The translations under genes were made by a program, and so were the position numbers. This document shows positions 16,501 to 22,788 of a DNA stretch of 27,034 nt, in pieces; within the stretch, counting starts at the first letter, position 1; every line of letters begins with the position of its first letter. The stretch is taken from positions 1 to 27,034 of the forward strand of contig NZ_JAVKPK010000050.1 in assembly GCF_031461075.1 (NCBI RefSeq). The letters are read 5' to 3'. This stretch comes from Methanosarcina baikalica (lineage in GTDB: Archaea > Halobacteriota > Methanosarcinia > Methanosarcinales > Methanosarcinaceae). The notes under the pieces were generated by a model. That model had not been told where the DNA came from, did not search any database, and saw nothing but the letters and a program-made list of their open reading frames with translations.

Positions 16501-16794
16501 ACGGGACTTAATCTTACAGGAGCCAATCACGTTTTTCACTTTGATCGCTGGTGGAACCCCGCTGTTGAAAACCAGGCAACTGATAGGGCATTCCGTATAG
16601 GCCAGACAAAAAACGTTGAAGTGCACAAGTTCATCTGCGCAGGCACGCTTGAAGAAAAAATCGATGAGATCATCGAGCGTAAAATGCAAGTTGCAGAGAA
16701 CGTTGTCGGAACAGGCGAAGCTTGGCTGACAGAACTTTCCAACGAGGAATTGAAAGATATTCTTTCTCTCCGAGAAGAAGCGGTAGGTGAATAA
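13540..16794 (+). CDS. SNF2-family DEAD/DEAH-box helicase
   Basis: 1084 aa from the ATG at 13540 (MIILHAGRVGKQFFLWGE). N-terminal half: an SNF2-associated region (PF12419-like; LLPGWWTRKGTKTHLKAQ around 440) after an acidic low-complexity stretch at about 304-323. C-terminal half: Snf2 ATPase with motif I DDMGLGKT (about 626), Ia VCPTSVINNW, motif II DEAQ (about 734), III TGTPVEN, V KAGGTGLNLTGANHV and VI DRAFRIGQ (about 1015-1022). Such enzymes translocate on double-stranded DNA and remodel protein-DNA complexes; the archaeal substrate is unknown. The stop is 1 nt from the next gene's ATG, so the two are almost certainly translated together. Confidence 0.95.
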   Translation: MIILHAGRVGKQFFLWGESPAEKEIPVVRRGRKPKNPTVKPYIYDSGFENLSSAFELLLGSPGRKEMEKINVWIPTIGGSPVPSSPLVAETPASKAELLLAPWTVHAYPLEAEETLVLLCTCMGKRVLAPGIISGNDLLWWADALKFAGSLVAGQKYLPGVRGEDGEYRAFWEPVFSGEDAGELAKLAKQMPPAARALAPEASAMPPEMPAALVSKQFIEASLDWIVRSEIGEKELAKEIRKGKSFDSVHDAWVSALKSPDGLISGDEKELLQLAARTREWQRPLTILTTSPFRFCFRLEEPVEDEEAEEAEEAEETEEKERLATVDGKNENKGEREETKRSREGIADIEIPGGLWYVRYMLQSYEDPSLLIPVKEAWKPKKGSPLKRYDVKNIRQFLLSSLGQAAGINAGIASSLEAPNPSGYSLDTKEAYRFLTESAVNLSQAGFGLLLPGWWTRKGTKTHLKAQAKVKGKKLQAGNGLTLDKIVSFDWEIALGDRVLTIKELQALAKLKAPLVKVRGQWVEVNDAEIRAALEFWKKNPHGEASLHEVIKLAVGASEKADGVDFEGLNATGWVGELISRLKDKTGFEELPAPDGFSGTLRPYQFRGYSWLAFLRQWGIGACLADDMGLGKTVQTLALIQHDLEQIEEEVDGRKAPKPVLLVCPTSVINNWKKEAARFTPELSVMVHHGTSRKKEEEFKKEAMSHAIVISSYGLLQRDVKFLKGVPWAGMVLDEAQNIKNPETKQAKAARTLKAEYRIALTGTPVENNVGDLWSIMEFLNPGFLGSQTGFKRNFFIPIQAERDQEAARRLKEITGPFILRRLKTDSSIISDLPEKMEMKTYCTLTKEQASLYAAVLEDIEEVMEEAEEGIQRKGIILSALSRLKQVCNHPAQFLKDNSGIPGRSGKLARLTEMLEVVLENEEKALVFTQFAEMGKILKEHLQASFGCEVLFLHGGVPRKQRDRMLERFQEGKEYLPIFILSLKAGGTGLNLTGANHVFHFDRWWNPAVENQATDRAFRIGQTKNVEVHKFICAGTLEEKIDEIIERKMQVAENVVGTGEAWLTELSNEELKDILSLREEAVGE
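14459..14494 (+). repeat. In-gene 9-bp repeat encoding an acidic EEA tract
   Basis: GAAGCCGAA is repeated in phase about four times (the last as GAAACCGAA), giving EAEEAEEAEETEE in the helicase linker. Probably a slippage-prone, disordered segment. Confidence 0.7.
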
Positions 16795-16795
16795 A

Positions 16796-17731
16796 ATGAC
16801 AGCTTACTGGGATGGTTATGGTCATTATGAGCCCACAAAGCCAATTGAGGTCAAAGGAGGAATCAAAGCACAATCCAAACGTGGAAGCTTTGCCCAGAGC
16901 TGGTGGGCAAAACGCTGGGTCAAAACCCTTGAAAGCTTTAATATGGGGGCCAGGCTGAGCCGGGGAAAAAGCTATGCCCGCAAAGGCCAGGTAACCTCCA
17001 TAAAAATAGATGCCGGGCTTGTAAGGGCCAAAGTCCAGGGTTCAAACCCCACCCCCTATTCAGTAACTATAAAAGTTCGGACCCTGAACGGTTCCGAATG
17101 GGAACTCCTTGCAGAAAAACTTGCCTTGAAGCCTATTTTTGCAGCAAAGCTCCTCGCAGGCGAGATGCCGGAAGATATCGATTCCGCATTCAAGGAAATA
17201 GGCCTGTCCATTTTTCCTGAAACGCTCGACGACCTTGAAACCGACTGCTCCTGCCCGGACTGGTCAAACCCCTGTAAACACATTGCAGCCGTCTATTACC
17301 TGCTTGGGGAAGAATTTGACAGGGACCCTTTCCTGATCTTTAAGCTAAGGGGTGTGGACATGGATGAGTTTATGTCCATTCTCGGAAAAAGTTCAGGCCC
17401 GGAAAACCTAATTGTATCAGAAGCGAGGATTTTTTTGGAAGGTCCTGATAATGAGAGAAGAACCGAAAAGGAGGTTGAAATAGCTCCTTTTTCCCCTGAG
17501 CTACTACCCCTTGATCCAGAAACTTTCTGGGGGAGACTTCCTGAAAACCTTGAAGAGGAAAAAAGCCCCTCTCTTGAGACTCACATCCCTCCGGTCCCAG
17601 CAGTCCTTCCAAAAAGGCTTGGAAAATTTCCCTTCTGGTGTGGCGAAGAGGATTTGCTTGAAGTGCTGGAAGAAATCTATAAAAAAGCTTCATCTGCAGG
17701 GATGATGATCTTCCTTGGAGAGCGTAAATAA
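16796..17731 (+). CDS. SWIM zinc-finger protein, partner of the SNF2 helicase
   Basis: 311 aa from the ATG at 16796, with GGTGA 5 nt upstream inside the end of the helicase gene; an overlapping GTG at 16787 is in frame but less likely. The start (MTAYWDGYGHYEP) and the segment SWWAKRWVKTLESF are typical of the family. The SWIM motif CxCx6CxH is complete: CSCPDWSNPCKH at about 151-162, followed by IAAVYYLLGEEFDRDPF. The C-terminal third is acidic and proline-rich. SWIM proteins are repeatedly found next to SWI2/SNF2 ATPases in bacteria and archaea and are thought to contact nucleic acid or protein for the motor; this assignment rests on the motif and the 1-nt spacing. Confidence 0.93.
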   Translation: MTAYWDGYGHYEPTKPIEVKGGIKAQSKRGSFAQSWWAKRWVKTLESFNMGARLSRGKSYARKGQVTSIKIDAGLVRAKVQGSNPTPYSVTIKVRTLNGSEWELLAEKLALKPIFAAKLLAGEMPEDIDSAFKEIGLSIFPETLDDLETDCSCPDWSNPCKHIAAVYYLLGEEFDRDPFLIFKLRGVDMDEFMSILGKSSGPENLIVSEARIFLEGPDNERRTEKEVEIAPFSPELLPLDPETFWGRLPENLEEEKSPSLETHIPPVPAVLPKRLGKFPFWCGEEDLLEVLEEIYKKASSAGMMIFLGERK

Positions 17732-17795
17732 ATGCTCTTGCAGATTTTTTGAATGGAAGAGCCAGGCAGGCCTGATTGCTCTCCCTGCCATCTTC

Positions 17796-17819
17796 TTTGC
17801 CTTTTCGTGGGGAGGCAAA
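17796..17819. terminator. Inverted repeat between convergent genes
   Basis: TTTGCCT/AGGCAAA, 7 bp with a 10-nt loop, directly abutting the feoA stop and about 65 nt past the SWIM gene stop. T-tails are weak on both sides, so terminator function is only suggested. Confidence 0.35.
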
Positions 17820-18071
17820 TCAATATTTTACATAAATGTGATTTGCTATTTCCCTGTCCACAGCATATCGCGTCTGGTCCATTTCAAAGAGGTATGACGG
17901 GGATCTTCTTAACAGAGTAACAGTCATACCTGGCAGGATGCCCATCGCTATTAGTTTTTGTAGAATTCCCGGGTCCTTTGTTTCAAGGTGGGATATCTTT
18001 CCGGTCTTTTTAGGCTCCATTGAGGAGAGAGTTGTAGTTTGCAGGGGTATTTGTGAGTTTTCGATTAACAT
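17820..18071 (-). CDS. feoA: FeoA-family ferrous iron transport protein
   Basis: 83 aa, a small SH3-like cytosolic protein that supports FeoB. The pattern TTLSSMEPKKTGKISHLE then LQKLIAMGILPGMTVTLLRRSPSYLFEMDQTRYAVDREIANHIYV matches FeoA, including the MGI-PG-V turn and the terminal AVDREIA. AAGGAAG lies about 9 nt before the ATG. The start overlaps the end of the zinc-ribbon gene by 7 nt (18065-18071). Last gene of the feoB operon. Confidence 0.92.
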   Translation of the reverse strand: MLIENSQIPLQTTTLSSMEPKKTGKISHLETKDPGILQKLIAMGILPGMTVTLLRRSPSYLFEMDQTRYAVDREIANHIYVKY

Positions 18072-18232
18072 TTGAAGAACTTCCTTATGGATTGTATTAT
18101 CTTTGCTTCTTTTACAAGTTCATAGCCGCAGTTAGGACAACATTGCTTGTTGCAGTTGTTCAATTTTCCACAGCCGGTACATTTCATTTCGTCAGCTTTT
18201 TCAAATTCATTTCCGCACAGAGGACATTTCAC
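18065..18232 (-). CDS. 55-aa cysteine-rich zinc-ribbon protein between feoB and feoA
   Basis: GTG start at 18232-18230, overlapping the feoB stop (GTGA); the stop at 18065-18067 overlaps the feoA start. The protein has CPLCG near the start, then CTGCGK (about 18-23), C27, C31, C32 and C35 in CCPNCGY, ending in a basic helix (KIIQSIRKFFKC). The CxxC pairs suggest a double zinc ribbon or metal-binding knuckle. Nested start and stop overlaps on both sides imply translational coupling with both Feo proteins, hence a role in iron uptake or its control (inference). It occupies the position some bacteria give to FeoC, but without a visible winged helix. Not shared with any family I can name. Confidence 0.8.
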   Translation of the reverse strand: MKCPLCGNEFEKADEMKCTGCGKLNNCNKQCCPNCGYELVKEAKIIQSIRKFFKC

Positions 18233-20424
18233 AGGCTCACCCCCAGCAATTTTAACAGGTTATTTACAACAAAGCCTGTAAGAAACGCAAACGGGAAAAC
18301 AAAGCCAGAGATTAGAAGGGCTGTTTTTAAACCTCTTTCCTTTATTGTCATCATGAACTGGGCTATGCAGGGCATAAAGAGGGTCAGAGTGACTGCTGCA
18401 ACTACAAGTTGCACGCCTGTTAATAGCCCGGAATCATTCATTCCGTAAAGTCCCGCCGCTCCGAAATCTCTCCTGAAGAAGCCGAAGAGGAAAATTTCAG
18501 CTGCATCAGGAGGCAGGCCTATCCATACTGTAGGGTATTCCATTATTTTCAGGGCAAGGGCAAAAATGCCTGTGAGTCTACCTATCCAGATTATAATACT
18601 TGCCACGACGAACAGAGGCAGAACTTCCAGAAAATACCAGTGCATCCTTGAGTAGGTTTTCACTAGTATGTTCGAAAGTCTAGGCCTCCTGAGAGGGGGC
18701 ATTTCAAGTATGAATGTCGGAGCTTCCCCTGGCAGGACTTTGGAAGCCAGGTAACCTATCAAGATAAACTCAAGCCCTATTACGCACGACCAGACAAGCA
18801 GTCCCTTCGGGCTTCCAGAAAGAATTGATAGAATGACACCTAACTGTGCCGAACAGGGAATTGCAAGAGCCAGCAGGATACTTGCAATAAGCCTTTCCCT
18901 TTTTGTTTCAAGGGTTCGGGTGACCATCGTAGCCATTGTAGAACAACCAAATCCAAGCACCATAGGAATTACTGCCCTTCCACTGAGTCCTATTTTTTTG
19001 AACATACTATCAAGGAGCAGGCTCAATCTTGGAAGATATCCCGTATCCTCTATAATAGAGAACACAAGGAAAAAGGCTCCTACAATCGGAAGAATAAGGG
19101 CAATTGCATATGTTACGGCCTGGGTAAATATCCCATATTCCCCCACAAAAAGGTCCTGCAAAGCCGGGTATGGTACAATGGATATGAATTTTGCAGTTAC
19201 CAGGGGATTTATGTATCCTCCGAAGATCGTGTTTTCCAAAAAGTCAACAAGGGTCCCGGCTGCAAAGACACCCACGAAAAGGTAAAGCCCGAAGTACAGG
19301 ACTAGAAACAGCACAGGTATTCCCAGCACAGGGTGGACTAGAATACTGTCTATTTTATCGGAAAACTCGATATTTCTTGTTTGCGTTTTTCTTTCTTCTC
19401 TCTTTCCTGCTTTTTCTCTTTGTTTTTCAGATTTTGTTTTCTCCTGCGAAACGCAGGTATAATCTTCTTTTTTTCCAGTGTTTTCCTGTGCCCTTATTAT
19501 CCCTGCTTCTTCACTATTTATTTCTCTCCTATCAGGCATCTCCATTACCCGTTCTACTATGCCGTTTACACGCTCCTGGCGCTTCAGGGTTAGCAGATAG
19601 GAAAAAGGAACTTCAGTTGTTTTTGAGGCAGCTTCTGTAAGCTTTCGGATTTCTTCGTAGTTTTTTTTGCTGCCTTCTTTCTTATTGCAGGACGCTTTGT
19701 CAGCGTTAAGCACATATTCAAGGGCCGTCGTGTCTCCCTGGAGCAGCAGGAGTGAAAGAGCTCTTTTTGAGATCCCGGCTTCTTCTACAGATTCCAGCAA
19801 AATTTCAATTTCTGCAAGGTAAGGTTCAATTTCGGGCCCGTGGTCGATTCTTTGCGTATTATCCCCGGGGATAAATTCCGAAATTGTAACTTTAAGTTCC
19901 TCTATCCCTTTTCCTTCACTTGAAATGGTTCCGACAACCGGAATTCCCAGGGATCTGCTGAGTTCATCTATGTCTATTTTTATTCCTCTTTCTTTAGCCT
20001 CGTCCATCATGTTCAGGACAAGGATCAGAGGAAGCCCGGCCTCATGAAGCTGTAAGGTGAAGGAGAGCATGCGCCTGAGGTTTCGGGCATCCACCACATG
20101 GAGGTAAACTAAAGGTTTTTCATTAAAGAGCAGGAGCTGAGAGACTCTTTCTTCTTCACTTACAGGGAGCAGGGAATACATTCCCGGCGTGTCAATGATT
20201 TCATATTCTCTTTCTCCGATCCTTCCTTTTCCACGGCTAATCTCTACTGAGGTTCCCGGATAATTGGAAACTAATGTATAGCTTCCTGAGAGGGCATTAA
20301 AAAGGCTGCTTTTTCCAACATTGGGGCTTCCGATAAGTATGACTTTAGGAAGACCTTTTCCTGGAGTACATCCCTTTTTTCCGCGACAACATTTCCCTTC
20401 AGGACAGCTAAGTGGCAATTTCAT
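18229..20424 (-). CDS. feoB: Ferrous iron transporter FeoB
   Basis: 731 aa from the ATG at 20424, which has GGGAG 7 nt upstream; the in-frame ATG at 20448 lies inside an operator palindrome. N-terminal G-domain: G1 GSPNVGKSS (about 32-40), G3 DTPG (about 78-81), G4 NMMD (about 138-141). The membrane domain follows with two Gate-type regions (GCSTMATMVTRTLETKRERL and the later RRDFGAAGLYGMNDSG). It imports Fe2+ across the cytoplasmic membrane. Unusual parts: an N-terminal cysteine cluster CPEGKCCRGKKGC before the G-domain, and a highly charged linker of about 50 residues (about 320-370) between the cytosolic and membrane parts. First gene of feoB-zinc ribbon-feoA. Confidence 0.96.
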   Translation of the reverse strand: MKLPLSCPEGKCCRGKKGCTPGKGLPKVILIGSPNVGKSSLFNALSGSYTLVSNYPGTSVEISRGKGRIGEREYEIIDTPGMYSLLPVSEEERVSQLLLFNEKPLVYLHVVDARNLRRMLSFTLQLHEAGLPLILVLNMMDEAKERGIKIDIDELSRSLGIPVVGTISSEGKGIEELKVTISEFIPGDNTQRIDHGPEIEPYLAEIEILLESVEEAGISKRALSLLLLQGDTTALEYVLNADKASCNKKEGSKKNYEEIRKLTEAASKTTEVPFSYLLTLKRQERVNGIVERVMEMPDRREINSEEAGIIRAQENTGKKEDYTCVSQEKTKSEKQREKAGKREERKTQTRNIEFSDKIDSILVHPVLGIPVLFLVLYFGLYLFVGVFAAGTLVDFLENTIFGGYINPLVTAKFISIVPYPALQDLFVGEYGIFTQAVTYAIALILPIVGAFFLVFSIIEDTGYLPRLSLLLDSMFKKIGLSGRAVIPMVLGFGCSTMATMVTRTLETKRERLIASILLALAIPCSAQLGVILSILSGSPKGLLVWSCVIGLEFILIGYLASKVLPGEAPTFILEMPPLRRPRLSNILVKTYSRMHWYFLEVLPLFVVASIIIWIGRLTGIFALALKIMEYPTVWIGLPPDAAEIFLFGFFRRDFGAAGLYGMNDSGLLTGVQLVVAAVTLTLFMPCIAQFMMTIKERGLKTALLISGFVFPFAFLTGFVVNNLLKLLGVSL

Positions 20425-20440
20425 ACGTCTACTCCCATTT

Positions 20441-20454
20441 TTAGGCATGCCTAA
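20441..20454. promoter_or_regulatory. DtxR-like operator 1 in the feoB leader
   Basis: Perfect palindrome TTAGGCATGCCTAA, matching the half-sites (TTAGG/CCTAA) of DtxR/IdeR-family metal repressors. It lies about 20-30 bp upstream of the feoB start and just downstream of the predicted transcription start. No repressor gene is in the window. Confidence 0.65.
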
Positions 20455-20473
20455 TCTTTTGATTTAGTCGCAT

Positions 20474-20487
20474 TTAGGCATACCTAA
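20474..20487. promoter_or_regulatory. DtxR-like operator 2 abutting the feoB TATA box
   Basis: TTAGGCATACCTAA, with centre 33 bp from operator 1 (about three helical turns, same DNA face). Its end abuts the TATA-like TTAAATAT (20487-20494, - strand), so binding should block TBP/TFB. Confidence 0.65.
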
Positions 20488-20494
20488 TATTTAA
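20487..20494 (-). promoter_or_regulatory. TATA box of the feo operon
   Basis: TTAAATAT on the - strand, preceded by AACC as a BRE-like element. It predicts transcription start near 20462 and a leader of about 40 nt. Confidence 0.5.
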
Positions 20495-20567
20495 GGTTAA
20501 TGTAGATAGATCGCTCTCTCAAAATTAAGTCTGAAAATTAGATTATTTAAAAAAAGTATTATAAATC

Positions 20568-20577
20568 AAAAAAAAAA
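20568..20577 (-). terminator. T10 terminator downstream of the FilR1-type regulator
   Basis: On the - strand a run of ten T about 120 nt past the regulator's stop, in a stretch without a strong hairpin. Archaeal oligo-T type. Confidence 0.5.
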
Positions 20578-20612
20578 CCTTTAAATCATATTTAAGGGTC
20601 AATGATTTGCTT

Positions 20613-20702
20613 TCAATGAGTTCCACCATCGTAAATTGATGCATCTATAAAAAGACCGTCAAACTCTCCTGCTTTGCGTCCAGAGTTTACATGGTCATTT
20701 AT
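20613..20702 (-). pseudogene. Possible coding remnant after the regulator gene
   Basis: Open frame between two stops, about 29 codons, with no ATG, GTG or TTG start. The translation contains GRKAGEFDGLFIDASIYDGG, which has the composition of real protein rather than chance AT-rich DNA. It looks like the surviving C-terminal end of a lost gene. Family not recognised; chance remains possible. Confidence 0.25.
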
Positions 20703-21490
20703 TCAGATTTTATTTCCCTGCACATGTCCCTGTAATATTTGAAAAGCTCTTCTCCCCATTTTATTGCCCCATGTTCGAAACTTATTATATACTGGTTATC
20801 AAATCTGTCGTTTTCGTTGAACAGTCCTAGAGTCATTATCCTGTCAGTAGAAGCAATAACCGCAGGTATTTCTATTCTTTTATTGTCCAGGATAAAGAGA
20901 CTTGCATTTTCCATTTGGAGGAATTCTTTTCCTTCTTTTCTGAAATCATCTACAAGCCGTAAGTATACAGCTTCACTCATGATAAGGGAAATTTCGATGC
21001 CCTTTCTGGCAAGGCTGAGAAACAGAGCCGGAAACTGAGGGTGAAAATAAGAAAAAAACATATAGATGCAGCTTGAATTCGAAAGATGTTTTACAAACTC
21101 AGGGTTCAGATCAAAAGTATAGCTGAGGTCCGGTTCTATGAGGCGGTAATCTCCAAGATTCCCGATTCTTTTTATGAGGTAAGGGGGAATAGAAGCGAGT
21201 TTTCTATTTGCCCAAAAATCTTCATTTTTCTCAAAAACTGCCAGAGTGTCAAGGAGAGGCTGCATTTTCTCTACAATGGTTTCTCCTATCATGCTGAGCC
21301 GGTACACTCCGTCTTCATGTATTACCAGGTCCTCTTCTTTCAGTTTCTTTATCTGGGGAAGAAGAGCTGTCCTGGGCACCTGAAGTTTCTCAAGTATCTC
21401 TTCAATATTTCTCGGGCCTTCTTTCAGGAGCAGAAGAAAATATTTTCTCTTCTCTGAAAACAAGATAAGGTCAAGCAAGCCGGGATTCAT
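20699..21490 (-). CDS. Winged-helix transcription regulator with FilR1 (DUF1724) domain
   Basis: 263 aa. Residues about 5-75 form a winged helix-turn-helix (FSEKRKYFLLLLKEGPRNIEEILEKLQVPRTALLPQIKKLKEEDLVIHEDGVYRL). The rest is the FilR1/DUF1724 domain (IGNLGDYRLIEPDLSYTFDLNPEFVKHLSNSS...), ending in a segment typical of the family (FDNQYIISFEHGAIKWGEELFKYYRDMC). Proteins of this type in Methanosarcina (Msr group) regulate methyltransferase and methanogenesis genes; the target and ligand here are unknown. A single gene with TATA at 21545-21552. It is beside the feo operon, but the operator palindromes there are DtxR-like, so a link is not implied. Confidence 0.88.
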   Translation of the reverse strand: MNPGLLDLILFSEKRKYFLLLLKEGPRNIEEILEKLQVPRTALLPQIKKLKEEDLVIHEDGVYRLSMIGETIVEKMQPLLDTLAVFEKNEDFWANRKLASIPPYLIKRIGNLGDYRLIEPDLSYTFDLNPEFVKHLSNSSCIYMFFSYFHPQFPALFLSLARKGIEISLIMSEAVYLRLVDDFRKEGKEFLQMENASLFILDNKRIEIPAVIASTDRIMTLGLFNENDRFDNQYIISFEHGAIKWGEELFKYYRDMCREIKSE

Positions 21491-21877
21491 TTTGCAGTCG
21501 TCGTCCTGAACTTATGAAACGGAGGTTAGTTCACTGATTCCGTTTTTTATAACCCATAATAAGTGACTGCTAATAAAGGTGTCGAAATTATTTGAAAACT
21601 TAGTTCTGCTCCTTATTAAATTGAGCAAACAGCCATAATTTAGTGAATCTACACGTAGAATCCCTGATATAACCATTATTTAATTTGTTGAATAAACTGG
21701 CAAGAACAGATGAGTAAAAAGAAATAATGTGAAACTTGAAAAAGAAAACTAACTGATTACCTTTCGGGTTACTAGGAAACGTTGATATAGATGCTGATGA
21801 GAAAAGGAGAAACCTGGTTCAATGGTAAAGAGCTTCCAGGAGGAGACAGTTCTTTTATTATTAGCTGCAAATTTCTC

Positions 21878-21916
21878 ATTATCGATTATAATTATCGATT
21901 ATAATTATCGATTATA
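21878..21916. repeat. Three perfect 13-bp tandem repeats
   Basis: ATTATCGATTATA occurs three times without mismatch at 21878, 21891 and 21904. Each unit has the palindromic core ATCGAT. The array ends about 70 bp before the CRM-protein TATA box, a position suited to regulator binding. Confidence 0.9.
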
Positions 21917-21985
21917 ATGTAAGATTCTATAATAACATGGAATACTATTATAATAATATGGTTATTTCATGATTGGCAGCATGAG

Positions 21986-21994
21986 TTATATAAA
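21986..21994 (+). promoter_or_regulatory. TATA box of the CRM-protein gene
   Basis: TTATATAAA centred about 25 nt before the ATG at 22015, so transcription would begin at or near the start codon. GAGGAAGGG lies between, so either a leaderless or a very short-leader mRNA is possible. Confidence 0.55.
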
Positions 21995-22014
21995 TATCAA
22001 TGCGAGGAAGGGCA

Positions 22015-22275
22015 ATGGAGAAAGAAAAGTTATACCGGTTGAAATCCGAAGCAAACCAGATTTCCCCTATTCTTAATATCGGGAAGAATGGGATAACAGA
22101 CACTCTCATCGAAGAATTGAATAAACAAATAAAAGCTAACAGGCTTGTAAAGGTAAGGGTACTGAAAAGTGCTGAAGAAGGGAAAGACTTAAAGGCTATC
22201 GCGGAAGAAATTGCAGACGCCACAAGGTCTACACTTATAGAGGTACGCGGAAGGACAGTAGTTCTGTACAGATAA
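22015..22275 (+). CDS. YhbY/CRM-domain RNA-binding protein
   Basis: 86 aa from the ATG at 22015 (MEKEKLYRLKSEANQISPILNIGKNGITDTLIEELNKQI), with GAGG 7 nt upstream. A single CRM domain: the GKNG loop (the family's GxxG) near residues 24-27, then the ANRLVKVRVL strand, an acidic helix, and the closing TLIEVRGRTVVLYR. Bacterial YhbY binds pre-50S particles; archaeal copies are presumed ribosome-assembly factors. Length and motifs match closely. It stands alone upstream of alaS, 513 bp apart. Confidence 0.93.
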   Translation: MEKEKLYRLKSEANQISPILNIGKNGITDTLIEELNKQIKANRLVKVRVLKSAEEGKDLKAIAEEIADATRSTLIEVRGRTVVLYR

Positions 22276-22591
22276 AAAATTCAGGGCGCAGGAGCGATCT
22301 TTTCCCCTGGTTCCGATTTTTCAGCAAATTTTTCTAATAAGAAGCCTGCCTTTTATTCAATAAAAGTAACTTCCTGTCTTTTAAAATGAGGAATAAGGTT
22401 TTTCTGTAGAATACCTGTAATAAGTTAAGACCCATAATTACAGGTCTGCTTTAATACAACATTATTATATATTTCGTTAATGTTGTGTAAGTTGTCATAT
22501 TGTAAAAGAAGCGTAGAGCTACAAAAATTTATTCGCACAAAATTTACGGATATTTCACTATTTCAGGTTAATTCCCCCATACTTTACTCAA
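22276..22591. other. Intergenic, 3' side of the CRM gene
   Basis: About 315 bp. T-rich runs (TTTTT near 22317-22345) probably end the CRM transcript. The remainder is AT-rich with no ORF or RNA fold that I can support. Confidence 0.4.
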
Positions 22592-22664
22592 AATTATCGT
22601 AAATGAATTCAATTGTCGTAATGGATTCAATTGTCGTAATGGATTCAATTATCGTAATGGATCC
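22592..22664. repeat. Four 18-19-bp tandem repeats upstream of the alaS promoter
   Basis: The unit AATTGTCGTAATGGATTC starts at 22592 (a 19-bp variant), 22611, 22629 and 22647. Copies 2 and 3 are identical and the others differ at one to three positions. The array runs straight into the TATA-like GTATATAC/TTTATAAA, and a degenerate partial copy (AATTATTGTA) overlaps it. Confidence 0.9.
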
Positions 22665-22671
22665 AATTATT

Positions 22672-22688
22672 GTATATACATTTATAAA
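22672..22688 (+). promoter_or_regulatory. TATA elements of alaS
   Basis: Two overlapping candidates, GTATATAC and TTTATAAA, about 100-115 nt before the alaS ATG, giving a leader of roughly 75-90 nt. Confidence 0.5.
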
Positions 22689-22788
22689 GTGACTGGAAGT
22701 TCCTTTAAACGGTTGAGTCGGGGTATTTCTCCTTTTGTTTTCAAATAAATCAGGGCAGAGCAAAACCCCACCCTCCGGAGAGATTGTT

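Larger units (their letters stand above)
21491..22014. other. Divergent promoter region of the regulator and the CRM-protein gene
   Basis: About 520 bp. It holds the regulator's TATA (TTATAAAA on the - strand, 21545-21552), the 13-bp repeat array (21878-21916) and the CRM gene's TATA (21986-21994). A 38-codon frame starting at an ATG near 21792 and running through the repeats has no supporting signal. No RNA gene was recognised. Confidence 0.45.

Noticed and set aside
21770..21850. C/D box sRNA suggested by TGATGA near 21795
   Set aside because: No CTGA box D at a suitable distance downstream and no C'/D' pair.
22592..22788. T-box or similar tRNA-sensing leader for alaS
   Set aside because: T-boxes are bacterial; no T-box core sequence is visible and the repeats lie upstream of the TATA box, so are probably untranscribed.
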